A DNA stretch of 64,000 bases from Empedobacter stercoris. GTDB taxonomy: Bacteria; Bacteroidota; Bacteroidia; Flavobacteriales; Weeksellaceae. A model generated the notes under the pieces. The model saw nothing but the letters and a program-made list of their open reading frames with translations. It ran no database searches and had not been told where the DNA came from. Shown in pieces: positions 50,957 through 59,532 of the stretch. Where the stretch lies: positions 22,705 through 86,704 of the forward strand of contig NZ_JACXZC010000011.1 of assembly GCF_020281205.1 (NCBI RefSeq), in the 5' to 3' direction. The position numbers were made by a program, and so were the translations under genes. Positions within the stretch are counted from its first letter, which is position 1. Every line of letters begins with the position of its first letter.

Positions 50957-51865
50957 ATGAAGAAATTAGCCTCAATTTTCTTTTCAACATGTTTAGCTGT
51001 TTCTGCTTTTTCCCAGAATCTTATTGCTGATGTTAAAGTTGATTATTCAATGGTGCAGGGTTCAAATACACAAATGTATCAAACCTTAGAAAAATCACTG
51101 ACAACCTTTATTAATTCTACTAAATGGACAAATGATCGACTAAAAACATACGAAAGAATTGAAGCTAGTTTCGTTATAAACATTAAAGAAAGAGAAGGAA
51201 ATCGATTAAAAGGATCTATTTTGGTTCAATCTCGTCGTCCAGTTTTCAACTCTACTTATTATACACCTGTTCTTAATTTATCAGATGATAATTTCACATT
51301 CCAATACCAAGAATTCGAAGAATTAATCTTCAATGATCGTAAATTTAGTGGTAAAAATTTAACAGATGTGATAACATATTATGTGTATTTAGTATTAGGT
51401 TATGATGCGGACACTTTTACAAAAGAAGGTGGAACTGAATATTTCAAAATGGCGAAAAAAATTGCTGACTTTGGTCAAATCAATAACAATTTTTCTGGTT
51501 GGAGCGAAATGGACGGTTTAAAATCTCGTACTTCATTAATTAACAATATTCTAAAATCAGATAACTCAACTTTACGTAACATCACTTATCAATACCACAG
51601 AAATGGATTGGATATTATGGCAGAAAATGAGTTGAGAGGTAAAAATGCGATCGGAAATACCTTGTTACAATTAGAATTTTACCAAAGAGGAAATTATTCT
51701 CAATTTTATCCTTTAGAAATTTTCTTAACAGCAAAAAATAGCGAAATTAGTCAGGTATTTACAGGTGGACAAACGTCGTCAGTGAATATCGAAAAATTAA
51801 AAGAAATTTTAAATTCTATCGCTCCAAAGTACAACGATACGTATTGGAATAAAATGAAAAAGTAA
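50957..51865 (+). CDS. porD: DUF4835 / PorD family protein
   Basis: A 302-residue exported protein with a signal peptide (residues 1-19, ending SAFSQ). The mature protein matches the DUF4835 family (LIADVKVDYSMVQGSNTQMYQTLEKSLTTFIN, then SRRPVFNSTYYTPVLN). The Porphyromonas homologue PorD is associated with type IX secretion; its mechanism is unclear. It is followed with no gap by recN (stop 51865, ATG 51866), a neighbour order kept across flavobacteria, though no functional link to DNA repair is known. Confidence 0.85.
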   Translation: MKKLASIFFSTCLAVSAFSQNLIADVKVDYSMVQGSNTQMYQTLEKSLTTFINSTKWTNDRLKTYERIEASFVINIKEREGNRLKGSILVQSRRPVFNSTYYTPVLNLSDDNFTFQYQEFEELIFNDRKFSGKNLTDVITYYVYLVLGYDADTFTKEGGTEYFKMAKKIADFGQINNNFSGWSEMDGLKSRTSLINNILKSDNSTLRNITYQYHRNGLDIMAENELRGKNAIGNTLLQLEFYQRGNYSQFYPLEIFLTAKNSEISQVFTGGQTSSVNIEKLKEILNSIAPKYNDTYWNKMKK

Positions 51866-53524
51866 ATGTTAAGAACACTTCGCGTTAATAATTTTGCAAT
51901 TATCGATCAATTAGAGATTGATTTTCATCAAGGAATGACAACAATCACTGGTGAAACTGGTGCTGGTAAATCTATTCTTTTAGGTGCTTTGAAATTGGTT
52001 TTAGGTGAACGTGCTGACTTAAAAGCATTGAAAAATGCGGATGAAAAATGTATTATTGAAGCAATTTTTAATATTAAAGATCTTGAATTGAATGATTTTT
52101 TTGAGGAATATGATTTAGATTATGAAGACGAATCTATTCTTCGAAGAGAATTGTTACCTTCAGGAAAATCACGTGCTTTTATCAATGACACCCCTGTAAA
52201 AGTCTCTATTTTACAAGAATTATCTGAATTATTGATCGATATACATTCTCAATTTAATACACCAAAAATTTTCGAAGCTGATTTTCAATTATCGATGTTG
52301 GATATTTACGGAGAAAATAAAGAATTGTTAAAAGAGTATAAAAAAGTATTCAATCAATATATTTCGACCAAGAAAAAAATAAAAGATGCGCAGAATTCAC
52401 TCGAAAATCAATCACAGGATTTAGAATACAAATTGCATTTATGGGAAGAATTAAACAATGCATCTCTTAAACATGATGAGTTAGAACATTTAGAATTCGA
52501 AATAAAATCATTAGCAAATGTTGAAGAAATCATTTCGACGTTAAATGAAACTTATCAATTTTTAGAACATCCCGAAATGGGAATTATTTCTCAATTGAAC
52601 GAAGCAAGTAATAAGTTAAATAAAATTTCGGATTATAATTCTCAATACAATTCGATTTATGAGCGATTAATTTCTTCTAAAATTGAATTACAAGATATTT
52701 CTGGAGAAATGAGTCATTTGATCGAATCTACAGAAATTAATCCAGAACGTTTACAAGAAATCACAGATCGTTACGATTTGATTCATAAATTATTACGCAA
52801 ACACAATGTAATCACCATTGAAGAATTGATTATTAAACGAGATGAATTAGAAAGTCAAACTTCTGGTTTTGATAATTTAAGTGATTTAATTATTCACTTA
52901 ACGAAAGAATTAAATGCGATTTCAGAAAAGTTAGATAAACAAGCTTTAAAAATTAGAAAAAATAGATTCTCATCAATTGAAATTATTCGAAAAAACATTT
53001 TGAATACTTTATCACAATTGGGAATGGAAAATTCGCAATTAACGATTCAACTCAACGAAACTTTAGATTTTACAGCAACTGGAAAAGATGAAGTGTTGTT
53101 TTTATTTTCTGCAAATAAAGGAATGGAACCACGTATTTTCGAAAAATCTGTATCAGGTGGTGAACGTTCGAGATTGATGTTAGCAATCAAAAAATTATTG
53201 GCCACGCATCAACATTTACCAACATTAATTTTAGATGAAATTGATACTGGAATTTCAGGTAAAGTTGCAAACGAAACAGGAAAAGTAATGCAGTCGATGG
53301 CTGATAATATGCAACTTTTAGTGATTACACATTTACCACAAGTTGCTTCTAAAGGAAATTATCAATTAAAAGTCTACAAAGAAGTGGTTGAAGAAACGAC
53401 ACAAACAAATGTGATTGAACTATCTCAGCAACAGCGCTTAGAAGAAATTGCTCAAATGATTTCTGGATCAGAATTAACAGAAGCTGCGATCAATCAAGCA
53501 AAAGAATTAATGAATTTAAATTAA
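51866..53524 (+). CDS. recN: DNA repair protein RecN
   Basis: A 552-residue SMC-like ATPase. The Walker A motif G29-ETGAGKS36 is in the N-terminal half, a long coiled coil spans about 150-360, and the C-terminal half carries the ABC signature VSGGERSRLML and Walker B LILDEIDTGISG. RecN acts early in double-strand-break repair by holding DNA ends. Length and domain order are normal. It is the last gene of the bamD block and is followed by a strong terminator. Confidence 0.96.
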   Translation: MLRTLRVNNFAIIDQLEIDFHQGMTTITGETGAGKSILLGALKLVLGERADLKALKNADEKCIIEAIFNIKDLELNDFFEEYDLDYEDESILRRELLPSGKSRAFINDTPVKVSILQELSELLIDIHSQFNTPKIFEADFQLSMLDIYGENKELLKEYKKVFNQYISTKKKIKDAQNSLENQSQDLEYKLHLWEELNNASLKHDELEHLEFEIKSLANVEEIISTLNETYQFLEHPEMGIISQLNEASNKLNKISDYNSQYNSIYERLISSKIELQDISGEMSHLIESTEINPERLQEITDRYDLIHKLLRKHNVITIEELIIKRDELESQTSGFDNLSDLIIHLTKELNAISEKLDKQALKIRKNRFSSIEIIRKNILNTLSQLGMENSQLTIQLNETLDFTATGKDEVLFLFSANKGMEPRIFEKSVSGGERSRLMLAIKKLLATHQHLPTLILDEIDTGISGKVANETGKVMQSMADNMQLLVITHLPQVASKGNYQLKVYKEVVEETTQTNVIELSQQQRLEEIAQMISGSELTEAAINQAKELMNLN

Positions 53525-53545
53525 AATATAATTATCTTTTACAAT

Positions 53546-53575
53546 AAAAGCTCGAGATTATTCTCGAGCTTTTCT
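53546..53575. terminator. Bidirectional terminator after recN
   Basis: AAAAGCTCGAGA (53546-53557) and TCTCGAGCTTTT (53562-53573) are perfect complements around TTAT, between convergent genes ending at 53524 and 53595. Confidence 0.92.
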
Positions 53576-53594
53576 ATTCTATTGTTGTTATTTA

Positions 53595-54467
53595 TTACTT
53601 TGTTAATCTTTCCAAAGAATACTCGATCATTGCATCAACCGTTTTGTAAGAATCTGTACTAAATTCACCTAAAATTCTGTTCGCTACAATTGCATTCACC
53701 GATAAAGCTTCATGTCCCATCATCGCTGCTAACCCATAAATTGCAGAAGTTTCCATTTCAAAATTAGAAATTCTTAAACCATTATGGTTAAAAGAAGTCA
53801 AACGATCGTTGATATCAGCAGGGTTAGGTTGTAATCTCAAAAAGCGACCTTGAGGTCCATAAAATCCACAAGCTGTAGCTGTTATTCCTTGAATTGTTTT
53901 TTCTGATGCTAATTTATTTAGTAAAGTTTCAGATCCTCCAACTAAATAAGGTCGTGCTTTATTTGGTGACCAATCTACATGTTTGATAAAAGCATCTTCA
54001 ATCTCTTTATTCATCACAGCTTCACTTCCAACATAATAATGCAAAAGACCATCTAAACCTAATCCGTGAGAACCAATTACAAAACTATCTACAGGAATAT
54101 CTTCTTGCAAAGCTCCTGAAGTACCTAAACGAACAAATGATAATTTTCTGAAATCTTTTTTAATCTCTCCAGTTTCCAAATCAATATTTGCCAACGCATC
54201 TAATTCAGAGAAAACAATATCAATATTATCTGTTCCCATTCCTGTCGAAATAACCGTTAAACGTTTCCCGTTCAACATTCCTGTATGTGTAACAATCTCC
54301 CTTTTAGAAGTGATATGCTCTATGGTGTCAAAATGTCTTGACACTTTTTCAACTCGATTTGGATCACCAACTGTTATAATTGTATCAGCTAAATGTTCTG
54401 GTTTTATATTACAATGGTAAATGCTTCCGTCTGCATTTAAAACTAATTCTGATGCTGCTTTACTCAT
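53595..54467 (-). CDS. Nucleoside phosphorylase (uridine/purine phosphorylase family)
   Basis: A 290-residue enzyme of the PNP/UDP family. The phosphate-binding start is IITVGDPNRVEKVSRHF, the middle block VRLGTSGALQEDIPV is diagnostic, and FEMETSAIYGLAAMMGHEA carries the Glu-Met-Glu ribose-binding residues. It splits a nucleoside with phosphate into free base and ribose 1-phosphate; uridine phosphorylase is somewhat more likely from length, but the base is not certain. The ATG at 54467 (MSKAASELVLNADG) is used, as the upstream start at 54539 would overlap the SUI1 gene. Confidence 0.88.
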   Translation of the reverse strand: MSKAASELVLNADGSIYHCNIKPEHLADTIITVGDPNRVEKVSRHFDTIEHITSKREIVTHTGMLNGKRLTVISTGMGTDNIDIVFSELDALANIDLETGEIKKDFRKLSFVRLGTSGALQEDIPVDSFVIGSHGLGLDGLLHYYVGSEAVMNKEIEDAFIKHVDWSPNKARPYLVGGSETLLNKLASEKTIQGITATACGFYGPQGRFLRLQPNPADINDRLTSFNHNGLRISNFEMETSAIYGLAAMMGHEALSVNAIVANRILGEFSTDSYKTVDAMIEYSLERLTK

Positions 54468-54531
54468 GATTTTAAAATTAAAATAAGGATACAATATACA
54501 ATCTTTATCTGTAATAATGGTAAAGAATTTA

Positions 54532-54861
54532 TTAACCACCTACCCTTTTCACTTTAAATCCTTTATCCTTCAAGTAAGACATTATTTTATCGCGATAATC
54601 TCCTTGTATAATGATCGAATCGTCTTTGAAACTGCCTCCAACCCCCAAAAAGACCTTTATTTCTTTGGCCAATTGTTTAAAATCTTCGTCCGCACCCGTG
54701 TACCCTTCTATTACAGTGGTAGGTTTTCCTTTACGTTTTTCGTATTTACATATCAATGGATCATCTTGCATCCATAATTCATTTTCAACCTCTTGATTTT
54801 CTTCTGGTTCTGCGATGTGATCAGGAAATAAATTTTTTAATTGGTCGTGTAAATCGTTCAT
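54532..54861 (-). CDS. SUI1/YciH-family translation factor
   Basis: A 109-residue protein with a C-terminal SUI1 (eIF1-like) domain at about residues 38-107: KPTTVIEGYTGADEDFKQLAKEIKVFLGVGGSFKDDSIIIQGDYRDKI is its core in pieces, ending KGFKVKRVGG. Bacterial YciH proteins bind the small ribosomal subunit and influence start-codon choice. The first 35 residues are acidic and disordered-looking. It is upstream of the nucleoside phosphorylase gene on the same strand with a 64-base gap. Confidence 0.9.
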   Translation of the reverse strand: MNDLHDQLKNLFPDHIAEPEENQEVENELWMQDDPLICKYEKRKGKPTTVIEGYTGADEDFKQLAKEIKVFLGVGGSFKDDSIIIQGDYRDKIMSYLKDKGFKVKRVGG

Positions 54862-54951
54862 TTATATTCTGTATTATACAAACAAAGATAATATTATCTC
54901 TTAAGAACTCCTTAGAAAACCTTTATTTTGTAAATTTACGACGCAAAGAAA

Positions 54952-55173
54952 ATGATCATGAATAAACTAGAAATTTCGAAAGAAATCAATTATAAAGGAA
55001 ATACAAAAAAAATTACGGTTGCTATAGAACAATTACCTCCATTTAATCCAGCAACAATGGATAAAGTAAAGTATGAAGAAACCGAAAAAACATTGTATTT
55101 ATTGGCTGAAGAAAAGTTTGAAAACCAGAAATTTGAATGGATTTTTTCAATTGAACAAGATTTACAAAAATAG
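54952..55173 (+). CDS. Small uncharacterised protein
   Basis: A 73-residue protein (or 71 if it starts at the ATG at 54958) with no signal peptide or membrane segment. It is rich in Glu and Lys and includes KKITVAIEQLPPFNPATMDKV. I recognise no family. A TTATTTTG -7-like element (54923-54930) lies 21 bases upstream and supports expression, as does its frame, which looks codon-like throughout. Confidence 0.6.
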   Translation: MIMNKLEISKEINYKGNTKKITVAIEQLPPFNPATMDKVKYEETEKTLYLLAEEKFENQKFEWIFSIEQDLQK

Positions 55174-55238
55174 TTTGCAACTAAATATTGGCATGTACTT
55201 TGTAATACATAATACGTTTTTAAAACATATTTTGTAAA

Positions 55239-55592
55239 ATGAAAAAATCAAAATTCTTTAAAGTCGCTAGTGGTGCTGCAATGGCAGCTCAAAATGACAA
55301 ATCTTTCTTCGAAAAAGTGAAAGCATTTTTTGCAATGCTAAGCGATTTCAGAAAAGGTAACTACAAACCTGACATGAAAAATATTGTTTTAGGTTTATTG
55401 GCAACTTTATATATAATTTCTCCAATTGATTTTATTCCAGAAGCACTTTTAGGACCTTTTGGTTTAATAGATGACCTTGGGATTTTACTTTTTGGAATGA
55501 AATATTTCAATAAAGAAGTCTTAAAATATTTATCTTGGAAATCAACACAGCAAGTTTATGCAGATGTAGAAGATGCAGAGATTGTAGATTAA
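55239..55592 (+). CDS. YkvA/DUF1232 family small membrane protein
   Basis: A 117-residue protein with the DUF1232 core LATLYIISPIDFIPEALLGPFGLIDDLGILLFG at about residues 52-85, in which the SPIDxIPD-type turn between two hydrophobic helices is the family mark. Function unknown. It is a short single-gene unit closed by a perfect hairpin terminator. Confidence 0.85.
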   Translation: MKKSKFFKVASGAAMAAQNDKSFFEKVKAFFAMLSDFRKGNYKPDMKNIVLGLLATLYIISPIDFIPEALLGPFGLIDDLGILLFGMKYFNKEVLKYLSWKSTQQVYADVEDAEIVD

Positions 55593-55614
55593 AACTATTA
55601 AATAAATCAAAATC

Positions 55615-55650
55615 AATCCGATTCTTAAATTTAAGAATCGGATTTTTTAT
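55615..55650 (+). terminator. Terminator after the DUF1232 gene
   Basis: AATCCGATTCTTAAA (55615-55629) and TTTAAGAATCGGATT (55630-55644) are perfect complements, followed by further T residues. Confidence 0.92.
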
Positions 55651-55754
55651 ACTTATTATTCATGCATAATTATTGTTAGATGAATATTTATTTTTCTGCC
55701 GATTATTCATTAGATTTGAACAATTAGAATACTAAAAACAAAAAAACCTGAATA

Positions 55755-56216
55755 ATGGTAATTATTAATAATTTCGATGAGTACAAAGCTTTCGAAGGAA
55801 AAGAAATCGGAAAATCAGATTGGCACATTATAACACAAGAACAAATCAATCGCTTTGCTGATGCAACTTTAGATCATCAATGGATTCATACAGATCCAGA
55901 AAAAGCTGCTAATGAGGGTCCTTTCAAAAAAACAATTGCTCATGGTTATTTAACACTTTCTTTGATTCCTCATTTATGGGATCAAATTGCAGAAGTTCGA
56001 AATATCAAAATGTTAATCAATTACGGAATTGAGAATTTAAAATTTGGACAAGCTGTTTTAGTAGATAGCGAAGTAAGATTAACAGCTAAATTAAAAAAGA
56101 TAACAGACTTAAGAGGAATTGCAAAAGTTGTAATTGAAGCTAACTTCGAAATTAAAGACAATCCAAAACCTGCTTATACAGCAGATGTAGTTTTTCTATA
56201 TCACTTCAACAACTAA
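55755..56216 (+). CDS. MaoC family dehydratase
   Basis: A 153-residue stand-alone hot-dog fold hydratase. The MaoC signature is RFADATLDHQWIHTDPEKA, with the Asp and His of the catalytic dyad, followed by FKKTIAHGYLTLSL. It would hydrate or dehydrate an enoyl-CoA (R-specific). It is related to the C-terminal half of PaaZ in this window but closer to NodN/MaoC-like proteins by length. No neighbour points to a pathway. A terminator follows. Confidence 0.9.
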   Translation: MVIINNFDEYKAFEGKEIGKSDWHIITQEQINRFADATLDHQWIHTDPEKAANEGPFKKTIAHGYLTLSLIPHLWDQIAEVRNIKMLINYGIENLKFGQAVLVDSEVRLTAKLKKITDLRGIAKVVIEANFEIKDNPKPAYTADVVFLYHFNN

Positions 56217-56235
56217 TTTTTTTATATCATATACA

Positions 56236-56266
56236 AAGCTTCTATTTTCTAATAGAAGCTTTTTCT
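56236..56266 (+). terminator. Terminator after the MaoC gene
   Basis: The arms AAGCTTCTATT and AATAGAAGCTT are perfect complements around TTCT, followed by T residues. Confidence 0.85.
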
Positions 56267-56309
56267 TTTCATAAAATATCGAAGTATCTTGCGCTTGATA
56301 TAGTAAAGC

Positions 56310-57224
56310 ATGCAAAATATTCAAAAAAATAAAACGTTAATTTCTGTTGTTGGTCCAACTGCAATTGGTAAAACGAATTTGGCTATAGCGATTGCAAAAC
56401 ATTTTCAGTCTGAAATTATTTCGTGTGATAGCCGACAATTTTTCAAAGAAATGAAAATAGGAACAGCTGTTCCCTCAAACGAAGAATTGGCTCAAGTAAA
56501 ACATCATTTTATTCAAAATATTTCTATACACGAAAAATATTCAGTTGGTGATTTTGAACGAGATGGATTATTATTTTTAGATAACTACTTCAAAACAAAT
56601 GATATTTGTGTGATGGTTGGTGGATCTGGTTTATATGAAAAAGCCATTACAGTTGGTTTTGATACTTTTCCAGAGGTAGATCCTGCTATTCGAGAAAAAT
56701 TGAATGATGAATTAGAAGAGTTTGGAATCGAAAAGTTACAAAAAGAATTAGAACAGGTAGATCCTAAATACTTTAACGAAGTCGATATTTTCAATAAACA
56801 ACGCGTTACACGAGCCTTAGAAATTTATCGATCTTCTGGACAACCTTTCTCACAATTCAGAAATAATAATTTAGGCAAACGTCCATTTAACATAATAAAA
56901 ATTGGTTTAGAACTTCCTCGCGAAGAAATGTACGATCGCATTAATCGTCGCGTTGATATTATGATGAACGAAGGTTTGTTGAATGAAGCTAAATTGTTGT
57001 TACATTTGAAAGAATTAAATGCCTTACAAACTGTTGGTTACCGAGAATTATTTGATTCTTTTGATGAAAAAATAACATTAGATTTTGCAATAGATGAAAT
57101 CAAAAAGAATACAAGACGATTTGCAAAACGTCAAATGACATGGTTTAAAAAAGATGAAAAAGTTAATTGGTTTTCTCCTTTTGAAGCCGAAAAAATAATC
57201 AATTTTATCACATCAAATTTATAA
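56310..57224 (+). CDS. miaA: tRNA dimethylallyltransferase
   Basis: A 304-residue enzyme with the P-loop G15-PTAIGKT22, the CDSRQFFKEMKIGTAVPS segment holding the catalytic Asp, and VGGSGLYEKA. It transfers a dimethylallyl group to A37 of tRNAs that read U-starting codons, the first step to ms2i6A. Length and motifs are normal. It is followed after 3 bases by an exonuclease gene. Confidence 0.96.
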   Translation: MQNIQKNKTLISVVGPTAIGKTNLAIAIAKHFQSEIISCDSRQFFKEMKIGTAVPSNEELAQVKHHFIQNISIHEKYSVGDFERDGLLFLDNYFKTNDICVMVGGSGLYEKAITVGFDTFPEVDPAIREKLNDELEEFGIEKLQKELEQVDPKYFNEVDIFNKQRVTRALEIYRSSGQPFSQFRNNNLGKRPFNIIKIGLELPREEMYDRINRRVDIMMNEGLLNEAKLLLHLKELNALQTVGYRELFDSFDEKITLDFAIDEIKKNTRRFAKRQMTWFKKDEKVNWFSPFEAEKIINFITSNL

Positions 57225-57227
57225 TCT

Positions 57228-57719
57228 ATGGAAAATTTTGTTGCAATTGATTTTGAAACTGCGAATAACTATCGCAATTCAGCTTGTGCAGTTGGAATCG
57301 TTACTGTAACTGATAATGTGGTTACAGACGAGTATTACACGCTAATTCAACCACCTCTTAATCAATACAATTACCACAATATTTTGGTACATGGTATTCG
57401 CCCAGAAGATACAATTGATGCACCAACATTTGACGATATCTATTTTGAAATTAAACACCGTTTACAAAATCAAATTGTAGTTGCGCATAATGAAGCTTTT
57501 GATCGTTCTGTTCTAAAACATACAATGGAATTCTATGGTTTAAACTATTCACAACTTAATCTTTCTGATCGTTGGGAATGTACTTATAGAATTTTTAAAT
57601 TGAAAGGAATCAAACCAACTAAACTATCAGATTGTGCTAGAAAATTTAATTTACAACTGAATCATCATGAAGCATTATCCGATGCAAAAGTTTGCGCACA
57701 ATTATATTTACTAAAGTAA
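57228..57719 (+). CDS. DnaQ-like 3'-5' exonuclease, short form
   Basis: A 163-residue single-domain DEDDh exonuclease: ExoI FVAID8FE10TAN, ExoII VVAHNEAFDRSVL, ExoIII NHHEALSDAKVCAQLY with the final His and Asp. The form FETAN instead of LETTG is typical of the stand-alone exonuclease-domain proteins of Bacteroidota. It could act in DNA repair or RNA trimming. It shares an operon with miaA (3-base gap). Confidence 0.9.
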   Translation: MENFVAIDFETANNYRNSACAVGIVTVTDNVVTDEYYTLIQPPLNQYNYHNILVHGIRPEDTIDAPTFDDIYFEIKHRLQNQIVVAHNEAFDRSVLKHTMEFYGLNYSQLNLSDRWECTYRIFKLKGIKPTKLSDCARKFNLQLNHHEALSDAKVCAQLYLLK

Positions 57720-57784
57720 TTTTCGAGTTCAATACGTTTACACTGTTTAATATATTAATATTTATAGTACAGATATTTAACACT

Positions 57785-57836
57785 TTATTCAATTATAAAT
57801 ATTTGCAAACATTTACAAGTATTTGTAATTGAATAA
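57785..57836 (+). repeat. Long RNA hairpin in the gap after the exonuclease gene
   Basis: The arms at 57785-57804 (starting TTATTCAATTATAAATATTT) and 57817-57836 (AAGTATTTGTAATTGAATAA) pair over 20 positions around a 12-base loop. The only two non-Watson-Crick positions are G-U when read as plus-strand RNA. There is no T-run after it. It is 46 bases before the ATG at 57882, so it may sit in that gene's leader. Confidence 0.55.
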
Positions 57837-57881
57837 ATGAACGATTATTGATGTATTCTTTGAAACACAAAAAATAGTATT

Positions 57882-58649
57882 ATGTCTTTAGAAAATTTCA
57901 AGAAATTGCATAACCAAAATTACCCACTTGTTATTGCAAATGTGTGGGATATTATAAGTGCAAAAGCTGCCGAAGAAGCTGGTTTTTTAGCTGTAGGCAC
58001 TTCGAGTCATGCCATTGCCAATATGTTAGGTTATGAAGATGGTCAAAATATTTCGTTTTATGAAATGTTGTATATAATCGAACGGATTTCAAAATCTACA
58101 TCACTTTTAGTTTCAGCAGATATCGAAAGTGGTTTTACTGAGGATTTAGAAACGTTGAATGATTATATCGAAAAATTAGTTGATGCTGGTGTTGTCGGAA
58201 TCAATTTAGAGGATGGAAATACAGATGATGATAATCGAAAATTATCCAATCAAATTGTGCTCGAAAAAAAGATTAAATCTATTAAGGAATATTTAAATTC
58301 AAAAAATAAAGATATTTTCATTAATGCCAGAATTGATACTTATACAACAAAAGTTGAAAATCCTTTAGAAGAGACTTTAAAAAGAGCCAAATTATACAAA
58401 GAAGCTGGTGCGGACGGAATTTTTGTCCCTTTGATTGAAGAGAAATCTGATATCGAAAATGTAATTAATCAAATTGAATTACCGTTAAATATCTTTATTA
58501 CACCAAAATTAAGTTCATATAAGATAATTAGCGAATTAGGTGTTCATCGCATTTCGAGTGGAAATAAAGTTCATCAAAAAGTGACAGATTTTACGAATGA
58601 ATTTTTCAAAGAATTATTAGAATCAAAAGATTTTTCTAAATTATTGTAA
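57882..58649 (+). CDS. Isocitrate lyase / phosphoenolpyruvate mutase family enzyme
   Basis: A 255-residue TIM-barrel enzyme. Family blocks are PLVIANVWDIISAKAAEEAGFLAVGTSS at the start, LLVSADIESGF with the metal-binding Asp and Glu, GINLEDGN and INARIDTY. Relatives include carboxyphosphonoenolpyruvate phosphonomutase, methylisocitrate lyase and oxaloacetate decarboxylase; this short branch is mostly uncharacterised. The usual catalytic lyase KKCGH loop is absent, which argues against isocitrate lyase itself. Single gene, with a shared terminator downstream. Confidence 0.88.
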   Translation: MSLENFKKLHNQNYPLVIANVWDIISAKAAEEAGFLAVGTSSHAIANMLGYEDGQNISFYEMLYIIERISKSTSLLVSADIESGFTEDLETLNDYIEKLVDAGVVGINLEDGNTDDDNRKLSNQIVLEKKIKSIKEYLNSKNKDIFINARIDTYTTKVENPLEETLKRAKLYKEAGADGIFVPLIEEKSDIENVINQIELPLNIFITPKLSSYKIISELGVHRISSGNKVHQKVTDFTNEFFKELLESKDFSKLL

Positions 58650-58674
58650 CTCCCCTACTCTTTCCAAAAAACAT

Positions 58675-58698
58675 AAAAGGTTGCATCTGCAACCTTTT
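58675..58698. terminator. Bidirectional terminator
   Basis: AAAAGGTTGCA (58675-58685) and TGCAACCTTTT (58688-58698) are perfect complements with a 2-base centre, between convergent genes ending at 58649 and 58700. Confidence 0.88.
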
Positions 58699-58699
58699 A

Positions 58700-59026
58700 T
58701 TATAGCATGATTACGCCTTCTATTTTAGCAATCTCTTTGTAATAATTGATCACAGTTTCTGAATCAATAACATAAAGTTTAATCGAAATTGACGTATATT
58801 TTCTGTTTTTCGAAGCTTTGTATTCGTATTCTGCATTTGTTCCTGCATAAACATCTTTTATTTTTTTCATTGTTTCTTCGTTTGAAGGGTAAATGAATTT
58901 GAATAAATAATCTGCTGGAAATTTCTGAACATCATCTAATCTTTCTCTAAATTTTGCATAAAAATCTTGCTCATTGTGAAAGCTATCTGGAATTTCTTCG
59001 AAACTATAATTTCTATTATTGTTCAT
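58700..59026 (-). CDS. DUF493 (YbeD-like) family protein
   Basis: A 108-residue protein with the small ferredoxin-like DUF493 domain in the C-terminal two thirds: FPADYLFKFIYPSNEETMKKIKDV, then RKYTSISIKLYVIDSETVINYYKEIAKIEGV. E. coli YbeD is the reference member; function is unknown, though regulatory (ACT-like) binding has been suggested from its fold. It is cytoplasmic. The gap to the upstream SMR gene (59027-59132) has nothing recognisable. Confidence 0.85.
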   Translation of the reverse strand: MNNNRNYSFEEIPDSFHNEQDFYAKFRERLDDVQKFPADYLFKFIYPSNEETMKKIKDVYAGTNAEYEYKASKNRKYTSISIKLYVIDSETVINYYKEIAKIEGVIML

Positions 59027-59132
59027 ATGTATATTTTGAAGGTATTAATTCAAAAACAATACCACTTCATTTTAATGAAAAAACCTCGTAATATTCAGCC
59101 ATATTGGCAGATAAACACATGTATAAAACATT

Positions 59133-59459
59133 TTAATTTGATACAAATTTCAGCCCAACAATTGAACTAATTAAAGTGAAAATAAAAAATATTCGCCAAA
59201 AATTTGCGGGTTCTTTAAATACAAATATTCCAACTAACACAGTTCCAACCGCTCCAACTCCTGTCCAAACTGCATAAGCTGTACCTAAAGGTAAAGTCTG
59301 TGTTGCCTTAATCAGCAAAAACATACTAGCAACTAAACAGACTCCAAATATGCCATACCACATATACATTTCAGAACCAGTGGTTTCTTTCGCTTTTCCT
59401 AAAGATGAAGTGAAACCAACTTCGAACAATCCACCTAAAATCAATAAAATCCAATTCAT
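59133..59459 (-). CDS. SMR family exporter, Gdx/SugE-like
   Basis: A 108-residue protein with four membrane helices and the essential proton/substrate glutamate E13 in GGLFEVGFT. The segment LPLGTAYAVWTGVGAVGTVLVGI is closer to the Gdx (SugE) guanidinium exporters than to EmrE-type multidrug exporters (which read YAIWSG). It works as an antiparallel dimer in the inner membrane. A Crp-family regulator gene lies 73 bases upstream on the same strand. The exact substrate is not proven by sequence. Confidence 0.85.
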   Translation of the reverse strand: MNWILLILGGLFEVGFTSSLGKAKETTGSEMYMWYGIFGVCLVASMFLLIKATQTLPLGTAYAVWTGVGAVGTVLVGIFVFKEPANFWRIFFIFTLISSIVGLKFVSN

Positions 59460-59532
59460 TTTGTTTATATTTTTCGCAAAGATGAATCAGAAAATTAAAC
59501 TATTTTTTTACAAATGTTAAAAAATTATTCAG

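Noticed and set aside
54517..54965. Three short plus-strand frames opposite the SUI1 gene
   Set aside because: They overlap each other and the conserved SUI1 domain on the other strand and have no recognisable features.
57882..58649. Isocitrate lyase of the glyoxylate shunt
   Set aside because: The protein is about 255 residues, far shorter than isocitrate lyase, and the KKCGH catalytic loop is missing.
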